This document shows positions 8,607-17,669 of a DNA stretch of 64,000 nt, piece after piece. The stretch is from Rhodocyclaceae bacterium (lineage in GTDB: Bacteria; Pseudomonadota; Gammaproteobacteria; Burkholderiales; Rhodocyclaceae). The position numbers were made by a program, and so were the translations under genes. The stretch covers positions 62,001 to 126,000 of the forward strand of contig JADJEF010000020.1 in NCBI GenBank assembly GCA_016702335.1, given 5' to 3'. Numbering within the stretch: position 1 is the stretch's first letter; each line of letters opens with the position of its first letter. Below the pieces are notes generated by a model. That model searched no databases, was not told where the DNA came from, and saw nothing but the letters and a program-made list of their open reading frames with translations.

Positions 8607-10283
8607 ATGAGTGATGCCCGCCTGCCCGGCATCTCGAATATCGCCGAGGCGTTGCCGCGCATGGCGCGCCAGCAACCCGATGCACTGGCGGTGGTTTTTC
8701 CGCAGGGCAAAAACCCGGATGGCAGCCGCGCCTACTCGCGCCTGACCTATCGGCAACTGGATGCACAAAGTGATGCCATCGCGCGCGGCCTGCGCGCCAG
8801 CGGCCTCACCCGCGGCATGCGCACGGTGCTGATGGTCAAACCCAGTCTCGAATTCTTTGCCCTCACCTTCGCCCTGTTCAAAGCGGGCATCGTGCCGGTG
8901 ATGATAGATCCGGGGCTGGGTCTAAAGCAGCTAAAGTCCTGCCTGGCTGAAGCCAAACCGGAAGCCTTCATTGGCATTCCTGCAGCGCATATGGCGCGTA
9001 TTTTTCTAGGCTGGGGGCGCGAGACGATCCGGCATCTGGTCACTGTCGGACACCGCTGGGGCTGGGGTGGTACTACGCTGACCAAGCTAACGGCCTCGGG
9101 CCAGGGCAGCGTCTCGTTTCTTGAAGACACCCGCGCCGATGAAACCGCCGCCATTCTGTTCACCAGCGGCAGCACCGGCATTGCCAAAGGCGTGATCTAC
9201 AACCACGGTAATTTTGTTGCGCAAGTGGACATGATCCGCGCCACCTATGACATTCAGCCCGGTGAAATTGACCTGCCTACCTTTCCGCTCTTTGCCCTGT
9301 TTGACCCGGCGCTGGGCATGACCACCGTGGTGCCCGAAATGGATTTCACGCGCCCGGCCAAGGTCGATCCGGAAAAACTTCGTGCCGCTATCGCGCAGTG
9401 GGGTGTGACCAATGTCTTCGGCTCCCCGGCGCTGCTGAACACGGTCGGACGCCACGGCGTACAGCAAGGCGTGCGCTGGCCTACGGTCAAGCGCGTGCTC
9501 TCGTCCGGCGCCCCCATGCCGGCGGTAACGCTGGAGCGCATGCACCAGTTGCTGAACGCCGACACCGAGATATTCACGCCCTACGGTGCCACGGAGGTGC
9601 TGCCGGTGGCCAACATGGGCAGCCGCGACATTCTGGCCCGCACCCGCGCCATGACTGATCGCGGGGCCGGCGTCTGTGTCGGTCGCATTGTCGCGCCCAA
9701 TGAGGTACGCATCATCGCCATCAGCGACGCGCCCATTGACGACTGGTCGCAGGTGCGCGAGTTACCGGTCGGAGAAGTCGGCGAAATTACGGTCGCCGGC
9801 CCCAGCGCCACCACCGCTTATTTCGGACGCCCCGAGGCTACTCGTCTGGCCAAAATCAAGCGCGACGGCGTGATCGTGCATCGCATGGGTGATGTCGGCT
9901 ATCTCGATGCCGACGGCTTTCTCTGGTTTTGCGGGCGCAAGTCGCATCGGGTCGACTTGCCCGAGCGCACGCTTTTTTCCACACCCGTCGAAGAAATATT
10001 CAACACCCACCCCGCCGTGTTCCGCACCGCGCTGGTTGGTGTGAGCGTAGGCGGCACGCGCAAGCCGGTGCTGTGCATTGAACGTGATCCGGAAAGCGCT
10101 ATGGCGAAAACCATGACCGACGCGCAACTGATCGAGGCGCTCAAAGCCCTGGCGGCGGGTTTCGAACACACCCGCTGTATCGAGCACTTCGTGTTTCATC
10201 CTGGCTTCCCGGTAGATATCCGGCACAACGCCAAAATTGGCCGCGAAAAACTCACGGTGTGGGCACAAGGAAAATTCGCATGA
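8607..10283 (+). CDS. oleC: OleC, beta-lactone synthetase (AMP-forming)
   Basis: A 558-aa member of the acyl-adenylate superfamily. The phosphate-binding loop ILFTSGSTGIAKGVIYNHGN and the ATP-binding FTPYGATEVLP are intact, and the hinge/ribose Asp lies in MGDVGYLDADGFLWFCGRK. OleC converts the 2-alkyl-3-hydroxyalkanoate from OleD into a beta-lactone using ATP. It starts 6 bases after oleB and overlaps oleD by 4 bp. Confidence 0.92.
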   Translation: MSDARLPGISNIAEALPRMARQQPDALAVVFPQGKNPDGSRAYSRLTYRQLDAQSDAIARGLRASGLTRGMRTVLMVKPSLEFFALTFALFKAGIVPVMIDPGLGLKQLKSCLAEAKPEAFIGIPAAHMARIFLGWGRETIRHLVTVGHRWGWGGTTLTKLTASGQGSVSFLEDTRADETAAILFTSGSTGIAKGVIYNHGNFVAQVDMIRATYDIQPGEIDLPTFPLFALFDPALGMTTVVPEMDFTRPAKVDPEKLRAAIAQWGVTNVFGSPALLNTVGRHGVQQGVRWPTVKRVLSSGAPMPAVTLERMHQLLNADTEIFTPYGATEVLPVANMGSRDILARTRAMTDRGAGVCVGRIVAPNEVRIIAISDAPIDDWSQVRELPVGEVGEITVAGPSATTAYFGRPEATRLAKIKRDGVIVHRMGDVGYLDADGFLWFCGRKSHRVDLPERTLFSTPVEEIFNTHPAVFRTALVGVSVGGTRKPVLCIERDPESAMAKTMTDAQLIEALKALAAGFEHTRCIEHFVFHPGFPVDIRHNAKIGREKLTVWAQGKFA

Positions 10284-11290
10284 TTTTGGTGACCGGCGGC
10301 AGCGGCTTTCTCGGCGGGGCGATCGTGCGCCGTTTGCGCGCCAGGGGGGATGCGGTACGCTGCATCCAGCGCCACGACTCGCCGGCGCTACGTGCGCTGG
10401 GCGTTGATGTCGTCTGCGCTGACCTGGCCGAGCGCGATGCGGTGATCCGCGCCGCTGAAGGATGCACCGCAGTGTTTCACGTCGCTGCCAAAACCGGTGT
10501 GTGGGGCCGCTATGAAGATTTCTACCAGCCCAATGTACTCGGTACCCGCAATGTGCTCGCCGCCTGCGCCGTACATGGCATTCGACAACTGGTCTTTACC
10601 AGCACGCCGTCGGTGATTCATGCCGGCGGTGACATCGAGGGTATTGATGAGTCGGTGCCCATCGCCTCGCACTTTGAAACCGCTTATCCGGCCACCAAGG
10701 CGGAGGCCGAGCAGTTGGTGCTCGCCGCCAACGGGCCGGCGCTGGCCACGGTGGCTTTGCGCCCACACCTGATCTGGGGACCGGATGACCCGCAACTCAC
10801 CGCCAGAGTATTGGCGCGTGGCAAGGCCGGTCGCCTGCGGCTGGTCGGCAAGGGTGAAAAACTGATCGACTCGGTGTATATCGACAACGCCGTCGATGCC
10901 CATCTGCTCGCACTCGAGCGACTGACACCCGCACCGGGCTCAACCTCGGCCTGTGCCGGCAAAGCCTATTTCATTACCCAGGGCGAACCGATGCCGCAGC
11001 GCGAACTGATCAATGGCATTCTCAAGGCGGGCGGCCTGCCCCCCTGCACGCGCTCGATTTCGCCGGGGGCTGCCTATCTCGTGGGCGGCGTCATGGAACT
11101 GGCCTGGCGCTTGCTCGGGCGTCAGGACGAGCCGCTGATGACGCGCTTCCTGTCCAGGCAACTGGCCACGGCACACTGGTACGACATCTCGGCGGCGAAA
11201 CGTGATCTGAGCTACACGCCCAAGGTCAGCGTGGCCGACGGCTTGCAGCGGCTGGCCCAGTCGCTGCGTCAGGCCGTGCCGCGAACCTAA
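10280..11290 (+). CDS. oleD: OleD, NADPH-dependent 2-alkyl-3-oxoalkanoate reductase
   Basis: A 336-aa extended short-chain dehydrogenase. The Rossmann motif is MILVTGGSGFLGGAIVRRL at the very N-terminus. The catalytic region is FTSTPSVIHAGGD with the Tyr-x-x-x-Lys motif in AYPATKAEAEQLVL. OleD reduces the OleA product before lactonisation by OleC. The ATG at 10280 overlaps the oleC stop (ATGA) and fits the family's N-terminus, so the upstream GTG at 10259 is rejected. It is the last gene of the ole operon. Confidence 0.92.
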   Translation: MILVTGGSGFLGGAIVRRLRARGDAVRCIQRHDSPALRALGVDVVCADLAERDAVIRAAEGCTAVFHVAAKTGVWGRYEDFYQPNVLGTRNVLAACAVHGIRQLVFTSTPSVIHAGGDIEGIDESVPIASHFETAYPATKAEAEQLVLAANGPALATVALRPHLIWGPDDPQLTARVLARGKAGRLRLVGKGEKLIDSVYIDNAVDAHLLALERLTPAPGSTSACAGKAYFITQGEPMPQRELINGILKAGGLPPCTRSISPGAAYLVGGVMELAWRLLGRQDEPLMTRFLSRQLATAHWYDISAAKRDLSYTPKVSVADGLQRLAQSLRQAVPRT

Positions 11291-11360
11291 GCAGAAAGAC
11301 TATAGGGAACAGCCAAGGTTTTACGTTGAGGTTTCACCACAGTCTCAGCGGCACCGACAT

Positions 11361-11387
11361 CCGCAAGTCGGCGCTGGTAGGACGGCG
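11361..11387 (-). repeat. 27-bp dispersed repeat, copy 2 (intergenic)
   Basis: The reverse strand reads CGCCGT, CCTA, then CCAGCGCCGACTTGCGG, a perfect consensus copy. It lies 71 bp after oleD. Confidence 0.92.
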
Positions 11388-11536
11388 GTCAAGGGAGCAT
11401 GCGGGGTGGCGGCGTGAGTAGTAGAGACGAAAACCGTCGTCCACTATTGTCCAAGATCATTTAGTGAAGCAATTGCAACTATCGCGCCGGGAACGTCTCA
11501 GCGATAATAATCTGCACTTACCCAAAGGGTTGCGCG

Positions 11537-11797
11537 ATGCCGATCATCAGCCGTTTTTTCGGAATCATCATTCGCATGTTTTTCAATGAGCATGCGCCCC
11601 CGCATTCTCATGCTGAGTACGCCGAGCATCGGGTTGTCATTGACATTAACTCACTGGATGTCATCGAGGGTAAGCTGCCGCGCCGAGCATTGGGGTTGGT
11701 GCTGGATTGAGCGGAGTTGCATCGGGATGACCTGATGGCTGACTGGAACTTGTGTCAGCAGCACCAGCAGCCTGTTGAAATTGCCCCGTTGCAGTAA
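11537..11797 (+). pseudogene. DUF4160 protein gene interrupted by an in-frame TGA
   Basis: The frame starts MPIISRFFGIIIRMFFNEH, then PPHSHAEYAEH, the DUF4160 signature. It runs to TLVLD-like ALGLVLD, then a TGA at 11708-11710, and continues in the same frame as AELHRDDLMADWNLC to a TAA at 11795. In DUF4160 proteins a Trp or other residue normally precedes AELH, so a single change such as TGG to TGA explains the break. It is followed 11 bp later by a DUF2442 gene; the two families often travel together and have been suggested to form toxin-antitoxin-like pairs. It is probably inactivated, or the stop is a sequencing error. Confidence 0.75.
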
Positions 11798-11808
11798 GGA
11801 GGAAAGAC

Positions 11809-12063
11809 ATGAAATGGGATGTCGTCGACGCCAAAGTCATCGAACCGGGATGCTTCCGCGTTAGGTTTGCCGATGGACTTGAGGGCACAGTGCGCTTTGC
11901 CGCCAGTGCCTACAAGGGCGTTTTTGCCAAACTGCGCGACCCGGAGGAATTCAAGCAACTCTATGTGAACGACTATTTTGTCACCTGGCCGGGCGAGCTT
12001 GATCTTGCCCCTGATGCAATGCACGAACACATCAAGCAATCCGGGGAGTGGTTGCTGACGTAG
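11809..12063 (+). CDS. DUF2442 domain protein
   Basis: An 84-aa protein with the DUF2442 pattern (VIEPGCFRVRFADGLEGTVR and YVNDYFVTWPGELDLAPDAM). A strong ribosome-binding site, AAGGAGGAAAG, sits just before the ATG. The gene directly follows the interrupted DUF4160 gene. No enzymatic motif is visible. By the usual DUF4160-DUF2442 pairing it may be the partner or antitoxin half of that module, which is inference. Confidence 0.82.
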   Translation: MKWDVVDAKVIEPGCFRVRFADGLEGTVRFAASAYKGVFAKLRDPEEFKQLYVNDYFVTWPGELDLAPDAMHEHIKQSGEWLLT

Positions 12064-12484
12064 GATATTGTGATCCCCTATTATTTCCAAAGAATTTTCC
12101 GCGCCGACGCTGGCGCGACGGGTGATTGCCGCCGGTGTACGATGGCTTCCTCATCTGCGGCCTAATGAGGCCATTTTAATTCTCCAGCACCAAGCCCGCG
12201 AGGCATTCCATGCTTAAGTTTGCGGGGATACGAGGCTACTCATAGGTTCACTTGCGTTACGGCCTGCTCTCTTGCTGTTTGGAAACTCACGACCCCGCGT
12301 TACCACGACGCCGCTTCCTCATGCTACCGAGGCGTACGGACAACTCCTCGGACGGGACTTTAACCCGTTAGACTTACTGCTTGCTGTTACTGCGAACGGA
12401 CGGACCGCTGGTTTCCTTACTCTCGTTGCCGCTGTATTCGATATTGCTTATATTGAATACAGATAAGATTTTCAGGAGTCGGTC
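12064..12484. other. 421-bp non-coding stretch
   Basis: No convincing gene is seen. There is a short GC-rich hairpin at 12159-12172 (GGCCT, AATG, AGGCC) followed by ATTTTAATT, which could be a weak terminator for the DUF2442 gene. A 64-codon frame at 12272-12466 has no recognisable protein pattern. It may be debris of an older mobile element, but I cannot identify one. Confidence 0.4.
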
Positions 12485-12772
12485 ATGACACAAGCAACCA
12501 CGATGACCGTTCGCCTCAACGCAACGCTGAGCGACTTTGTTGCGTCCAATGCCAGCGAGGATGGTGCCTATGAAAACGTTAGCGAATACATGCGCGACCT
12601 GATCCGGCGTGACATGCAGCGTAAGGAGGAACAGGCGTTCGAGCGCCTCAAGGCCGAACTGGGTAACGCGTTTGCCGCCCCGGAGGCAGCCTACCGGCCG
12701 TTGACGGCAGCGGACGTGGTAGCACGCAATCGAAAGGGTGCGGTTAAATCAACGGGCGCGCAGAGCGCCTGA
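12485..12772 (+). CDS. ParD-like antitoxin (ribbon-helix-helix)
   Basis: A 95-aa protein with an N-terminal beta-strand and ribbon-helix-helix pattern (MTVRLNATLSDFVASNAS, then YENVSEYMRDLIRRDMQR). It has a charged, probably flexible C-terminus, as in CC2985/ParD-type antitoxins. It is followed after 2 bases by a ParE-like toxin gene. It would neutralise the toxin and repress its own promoter; no operator is assigned here. Confidence 0.88.
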   Translation: MTQATTMTVRLNATLSDFVASNASEDGAYENVSEYMRDLIRRDMQRKEEQAFERLKAELGNAFAAPEAAYRPLTAADVVARNRKGAVKSTGAQSA

Positions 12773-12774
12773 CC

Positions 12775-13134
12775 ATGCCGGTCGTTCGCATTCAGGAAGC
12801 GGCTTCCTGGCGCCTGGACGAAATCTACCGCTACACCAGCGAACGCTGGGGCGAGGCACAAGCCGAGCGCTATGTCAGCAGGCTATTCGAGGCGTTTGGT
12901 CGCATTGACGCGCACGGCCTGGCCTCAAAGCCAGTGCCGGCCGAGTTCGGCGTCGATGGCTATTTTTTCCGCCACGAGCGTCACTTCATCTATTGGCGGC
13001 GGCTGTCGAACGGCGACATCGGCATTGTGACCATCCCGCATGAACGCATGCACCAGATCAGCCGATTCAGGGACGACTTCTTCGACGCTGGTGCCATGCC
13101 TGCTGCGCGGCGGCGGGGTGGTGTCCCGGAATGA
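12775..13134 (+). CDS. ParE/RelE-family toxin
   Basis: A 119-aa RelE/ParE superfamily protein. It opens with EAASWRLDEIYRYTSERWGE and has the characteristic FRHERHFIYWRRL strand and the C-terminal VTIPHERMHQISRF. ParE toxins poison DNA gyrase while RelE relatives cleave mRNA; the target cannot be told from sequence alone. The ATG lies 2 bases after the antitoxin stop. Confidence 0.88.
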   Translation: MPVVRIQEAASWRLDEIYRYTSERWGEAQAERYVSRLFEAFGRIDAHGLASKPVPAEFGVDGYFFRHERHFIYWRRLSNGDIGIVTIPHERMHQISRFRDDFFDAGAMPAARRRGGVPE

Positions 13135-13189
13135 TATGAAAACCGTGGTCTACCCGATTATTCTTTGCACCCCACGCGCGGGGGACGGC

Positions 13190-14926
13190 TCACGTAATCG
13201 CTCCGCTTTGCAATATTGCCTCTATTTCGCTGGCGATTTTGGGTTCCGAGAAATAAAACCCTTGCATGACGTCGCAGCCGTAAGAGCTCAACGCATCCAT
13301 CTCAGCAGCGGTTTCAATGCCCTCGGCAACGACTTCGAGATTTAGGTTGCGCCCCAGATCAACAATAGCGCGCGCAATCACCACATCGTCGTCGCTGTCG
13401 TGGAGCGCCCGCACGAACGACTGATCCACTTTGAGCTTGTTCACCGGGAAACGTTTGAGGTAGGCCAGCGACGAATAGCCCGTCCCGAAGTCGTCGATGG
13501 CCAGACGGATGCCCATCGAACGCAAGTCGCCGAGCGTACGCAGCGTATCGTCAGTGTGCGCCATCAGCGCCCCCTCGGTCAGTTCGATGACCAGACGCTC
13601 GGGAGCCAAGCCTGACTCGCTGAGCACCTTAGCCAATACCCCTGCGAGATTGGGAAGGTAAAACTGTCGTGGAGACAGGTTAACGCACATTTCGATGTCT
13701 GGCAGCCCGGCATCCTGCCAGGCACGCGCCTGGCGGCATGCCTGCGCGATGACCCATTCACCGATAGGAATAATCAGACCACACTGCTCGGCCAGCGGAA
13801 TAAACCGGTCCGGCGGAACGACACCCAATTCGGGATTCTGCCAGCGCACCAAGGCTTCCACACCGACAATCCGGCGACTGCTGGCCGCTACAAGCGGCTG
13901 GTAATGCAGGACGAATTCGCCTTGATCCAGGGCGCGACGCAGGCGGCTCTCCAGCACCAGTCGTTCCAGCGCCAAGGTATTCATTTCGCCGCTGTGAAAC
14001 TGAAAGCCCCCCATGCCCAGCGACTTGGCTCGATACATCGCTGTATCGGCGTTCTGCATCAGTGTCCATAAATCGCGGCCGTCACGGCCCAGCATCGCCA
14101 GCCCGACGGATGTACCGACGCTGATTTCGTGAGTGCCGACCGCGATGGGCGGTGCGATAGCGGCAATGAGACGATTGGCAACACTCGCGGCGAACTTGTC
14201 TGCACAGCCGTCGAGCAACACTCCGAAAACATGGCCACTGAGACGCGCCAGAATATCGGCTTCATTAACCACACGGCGCAGGCGATTAGCCACCTCGGAC
14301 AACACCTGATTGCCGGCTTCGTGACCGAGTGTATTGTTGATGTCACTCAAATTGTTGATGGCAATGCTCGCCAGCGCCACAGGGCGTGCCAGCGTGTTCG
14401 CACGCTCGATCGCGATTGAGGCCTCCTCGTTGAAGCGTTGCCGGTTGGCGAGCCCCGTGACCACATCGAAGTTGGTCAGTTGATGCAAACTGGCTTCCAT
14501 GGTGTCGTTGAGATTGCGCATCCGCCGCTCAGTTTCCCAGCGCTCGGAAATATCGCGCATGACCGCATGGACAATTTTTCCGCCACCAATTGAGATGCGA
14601 TGCAGTTGGATATCGGCAATAAGCAAGGAGCCATCGCTGCAGCGTAATTGACACTCGAAGCGACTTTCGCCCTTGGCCAGAGCCGCATTGAAATTAGCCG
14701 AGATATGCGCGCGACTGGAAACGCAGTGCGGTTGTTCGGCGGGCGCAAAATGCTCCAGAGGGTGCCCAAGCACATGACTGTGGTCGGCAAGCCCGAGCAG
14801 GCGGATCGCGGCATCGTTGCAATCGATCAAGCCGTCTTCATCGAGAAACGCCATAGGATCAGCGGCGCTAATCCAAACTGCCGCGTAGCGTTTGTCCATC
14901 TGTGACCCTGAGCTATCAGCCGACAC
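13190..14926 (-). CDS. PAS-GGDEF-EAL protein; probable c-di-GMP phosphodiesterase with degenerate GGDEF
   Basis: A 578-aa cytoplasmic protein: PAS sensor (about residues 15-135), GGDEF-fold domain (about 150-310) and EAL domain (about 325-570). The cyclase signature GGDEF reads SGHVF (ARLSGHVFGVLLDG), so cyclase activity is unlikely. The EAL domain keeps VGVEALVRWQNP, CVNLSPRQF, IELTEG, IDDFGTGYSSLAYLKRF and VVAEGIET, so it should hydrolyse c-di-GMP. A GTG start is chosen because AGGAG lies 6 bases upstream of it. It is convergent with the toxin gene. Confidence 0.88.
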   Translation of the reverse strand: MSADSSGSQMDKRYAAVWISAADPMAFLDEDGLIDCNDAAIRLLGLADHSHVLGHPLEHFAPAEQPHCVSSRAHISANFNAALAKGESRFECQLRCSDGSLLIADIQLHRISIGGGKIVHAVMRDISERWETERRMRNLNDTMEASLHQLTNFDVVTGLANRQRFNEEASIAIERANTLARPVALASIAINNLSDINNTLGHEAGNQVLSEVANRLRRVVNEADILARLSGHVFGVLLDGCADKFAASVANRLIAAIAPPIAVGTHEISVGTSVGLAMLGRDGRDLWTLMQNADTAMYRAKSLGMGGFQFHSGEMNTLALERLVLESRLRRALDQGEFVLHYQPLVAASSRRIVGVEALVRWQNPELGVVPPDRFIPLAEQCGLIIPIGEWVIAQACRQARAWQDAGLPDIEMCVNLSPRQFYLPNLAGVLAKVLSESGLAPERLVIELTEGALMAHTDDTLRTLGDLRSMGIRLAIDDFGTGYSSLAYLKRFPVNKLKVDQSFVRALHDSDDDVVIARAIVDLGRNLNLEVVAEGIETAAEMDALSSYGCDVMQGFYFSEPKIASEIEAILQSGAIT

Positions 14927-15233
14927 TCGCTACTCCTCACCATTCTTAACCCGCATGATTGCGGAAGCCTGCGTACTACGATTGTAGAGCGACAGCACGC
15001 GAGGGGATGAATGCCTTGCGCTTACACGCGAATTTGTGAATTGGTGTGAACCCGCCCGGCACCGACTGATCAAATCGCCGTTCAGCCAGCGCCGACTTGC
15101 GGAAACTGCCAGGCAAACAGTTGCCAGGGATTCTCCGAAGTCCGCCGATGCGCCTCAAAGCACGGCACTGGGGCTTCATTTTCCTGCCGGCAGGCCGTAC
15201 ACTTGCTCTGTTACCCTCTCAGGAGAGCAGTCC
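14927..15233. other. 307-bp intergenic region with one dispersed-repeat copy
   Basis: The region separates the divergent EAL and hydrolase genes. Besides repeat copy 3 and the AGGAG ribosome-binding site before the hydrolase ATG, nothing recognisable is present. Confidence 0.5.
15076..15102 (+). repeat. 27-bp dispersed repeat, copy 3 (intergenic)
   Basis: It reads CGCCGT, TCAG, then CCAGCGCCGACTTGCGG, a perfect consensus copy, preceded by AAAT as in several other copies. Confidence 0.92.
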
Positions 15234-16049
15234 ATGACCACCCGCCACACCCACAAAGGACGCCCGCATATTCTGCACTCGCTCACCGAGTGGCGCTGGC
15301 TGATCGAGGCCAGCATCCTGCCCTGGACGATTCCCTGGCTGCTGAAAGCGCCCAAGGGCGATGGTCATCCGGTGATCCTGCTGCCGGGCTTCATGGCCGG
15401 GGAAATCACCATGGGAATCCTGGAAGCCTACCTGCGCAACCGGGGATACGATGTCTCGCACTGGGGGTTTGGCCGCAATGTCGGTTTTCAGCCCAAACAC
15501 GCCAAGGCACTCGAACAAAAAATCCGCTACATACACTACAAGACCGGGCGTAAGGTCAGTCTCGTCGGCTGGAGTCTGGGCGGCGTGTTCTCACTCTACG
15601 GCGCTTTGCAAGCACCCGAATGCGTGCGTAGCATCATCACCCTGGGCAGCCCGCTCAGCCGCGACTCGACCGGCCTGCAAAACATACCCCGCATGTTGCG
15701 CGCCATGTACCGTCTGGTCGCGCATCCGATGGGTACGATGGTTCATGAGAGCCGCCCCGAGGGCAAGTTACTCAAGGAACGTGCGCAACTCACCATGCCG
15801 ATCAGTTGTCTGTATGGCGTTGGCGATGGCGTTGTGCCGCCGCAGGAAGCCACCATTGATGGCAACCCCGAGCTACACGAAAATATTCGCGTACCAGCCA
15901 GCCACCTGGGAATGGGCGTCAACCCGATGGTGCTCTGGATCGTCGCGGATCGCCTGGCGCAGCCGGAAGGCGCTTGGCAGCCTTTTTCGCCGTCGGGCGG
16001 GACGGGCTACGCGTACCGGAAGCTGACCCACGAGATCCTGCCCGTTTGA
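15234..16049 (+). CDS. Alpha/beta hydrolase (lipase- or PHB-synthase-like)
   Basis: A 271-aa alpha/beta hydrolase. Features in order are VILLPGFMAGEITMG (oxyanion loop), VSLVGWSLGGVFSLYGA (nucleophile elbow G-x-S-x-G), an Asp in LYGVGDGVVPP and a His in VPASHLGMGVN. The ATG at 15234, behind CAGGAGAGCAG, is used; upstream codons in the frame lack similarity. It lies beside two WS/DGAT acyltransferases, so a role in neutral-lipid or acyl ester turnover is likely but inferred. Its 3' end overlaps the convergent acyltransferase gene by 131 bp. Confidence 0.82.
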   Translation: MTTRHTHKGRPHILHSLTEWRWLIEASILPWTIPWLLKAPKGDGHPVILLPGFMAGEITMGILEAYLRNRGYDVSHWGFGRNVGFQPKHAKALEQKIRYIHYKTGRKVSLVGWSLGGVFSLYGALQAPECVRSIITLGSPLSRDSTGLQNIPRMLRAMYRLVAHPMGTMVHESRPEGKLLKERAQLTMPISCLYGVGDGVVPPQEATIDGNPELHENIRVPASHLGMGVNPMVLWIVADRLAQPEGAWQPFSPSGGTGYAYRKLTHEILPV

Positions 16050-17511
16050 CGGCCGTGGCTTTGCGTTTTGGCACCACCACCGGCAGCTGCTGGGCGAGTG
16101 CGAGGTATTCCTGAAAGCTGTCGCGAATGCACTGGCTGAACACGTCAGGATCGGGCATCAAATAGCGACAGGAAGTGGGCGAAATAATGATGCGCCCGTC
16201 ATAGCTGGTGACCGCAAACACCAGCCCCATGCCATCGCTGATCGGCATGATCGCCGAGAAGTAGGTCATTCGTGCGCCGTTCAGATAGAGCGGCACTCCG
16301 GAACCGGGAACATTCGTGATCGTGCAGTTGGCCAAAGGCACCCGATTGCCCACGCGTGCAGCGGCCTTGGCCAGCAGCTTGCTCGCCAGCGCCAGCGTGA
16401 CGACGGGTGAATGCTGCGTAAGATCAGTCAACTGCCGCGCAGAGACACCGCGCTCGGCCAGATCAGACCCCGCGGTTTGCTCGTGAATCTGTCGCAAGCG
16501 CTCAACCGGGTCGTCAATGTGAGTCGCCAGGCCAACCTGCATCCAGGAAACCGCCATGGCACCATCGTTCCCGTTCGCATTCCGGCCGCTTTCGCGCACG
16601 TAGATCGGCGCGGCGGCCGTCAGTGGCCGTGTCGGCAACTCGTCGTGAATCTGCAGGTAGCGACGCAGACTGCCGGCGCACACGGCAATAATGGCGTCGT
16701 TCATGGTGCTCTTGGGTACCAGCCGGCGAATCGCACGAAACTCATCGACCGTGAACCGGCGCGTATCAAATACGCGGTAGGGCGAGACCACCGAATTGAA
16801 GCGGGTGCTCGTCATCTCCACGACATCAAACAACAAATCCTGAAAGAAATGCACCGCCGCCGGTGCTACACGCCGGAGCGCACTCGCCGTTGGCCGCAAA
16901 AAACGTCTCGGGGCGAACACGGCTGACTTCACACTTTTGTAGATCAAGGCCAAGCGCCCCGGTTCAGGCTCAGGAAACCACGGTTTCGGGGGCTCAGGTT
17001 TGCTGATCTCCGGCGTGAGGTCATGGAGCATCAGGCCCATCGACTGCCCATGCTCGACATCGACGGCCGCGTGGTGAAGTTTGATCAACAGGGCAAAGCT
17101 GCCCGCCGGCAGATCGACAAAGCTGTCGAGCCCCTCGACCACATAAATCTCCCACAAGGGCCGGTTCATGTCCAGGGGCCGCGCATGAATGCGTGAGGCC
17201 TGAATACAGAACTGTCGCCAGTCACCGGGCTTGGGCAGGGCAATGTGCCGTACGTGATACTCGAGATCAAAGTTCTCGTCCTCCACCCAGTAAGGATGAT
17301 CGATGTCGAAGGGCACGCGCAGCAGCTTGTTGCGGAACATCGGCGAACGCTCAAGCCGGCTCTCGATGTGCGCCATCACACTCTTGAAGCGTACCTTGCC
17401 CCCGGGCGCGGATGACTGGTCGTAAATCTGGATCAGCGTGACATTGGAATTGGCGTGCGAATTTTCCGAATACAGAAAACTGGCGTCGTGCCCGTTAAGC
17501 TGTCGCATCAA
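15919..17511 (-). CDS. WS/DGAT family O-acyltransferase, atypical active-site motif
   Basis: A 530-aa wax ester synthase/diacylglycerol acyltransferase. It has LNGHDASFLYSE at the N-terminus, PLWEIYVVEGL, the condensation motif LIKLHHAAVDVEHG and a late NCTITNVPGSGVPLYLNGAR. The catalytic HHxxxDG motif has Val in place of the final Gly. The last 45 residues are a Lys/Arg/Ala/Ser-rich tail (about KRKATAVKRAGSRGSAS) encoded opposite the end of the hydrolase gene. The enzyme would join acyl-CoA to an alcohol or diacylglycerol; the substrate is unknown. Confidence 0.85.
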   Translation of the reverse strand: MMRQLNGHDASFLYSENSHANSNVTLIQIYDQSSAPGGKVRFKSVMAHIESRLERSPMFRNKLLRVPFDIDHPYWVEDENFDLEYHVRHIALPKPGDWRQFCIQASRIHARPLDMNRPLWEIYVVEGLDSFVDLPAGSFALLIKLHHAAVDVEHGQSMGLMLHDLTPEISKPEPPKPWFPEPEPGRLALIYKSVKSAVFAPRRFLRPTASALRRVAPAAVHFFQDLLFDVVEMTSTRFNSVVSPYRVFDTRRFTVDEFRAIRRLVPKSTMNDAIIAVCAGSLRRYLQIHDELPTRPLTAAAPIYVRESGRNANGNDGAMAVSWMQVGLATHIDDPVERLRQIHEQTAGSDLAERGVSARQLTDLTQHSPVVTLALASKLLAKAAARVGNRVPLANCTITNVPGSGVPLYLNGARMTYFSAIMPISDGMGLVFAVTSYDGRIIISPTSCRYLMPDPDVFSQCIRDSFQEYLALAQQLPVVVPKRKATAVKRAGSRGSASGTRSPSRPTAKKAAKRLPAAPGDPRRSRAPSG

Positions 17512-17669
17512 TGGTCCTTTGCTGCGCTCGCGGCGCTCTTGGATTGAAGCAGTGTGTGTCGTTCGAGTGTATCACCACGATCAGGCATCGCTGCCTCGCG
17601 TTTTAGCAATTGCTGCCCCGACATGCGAGAATCAATTTAGCTTCTTCCACCTACCCTACCTCGGGAATC

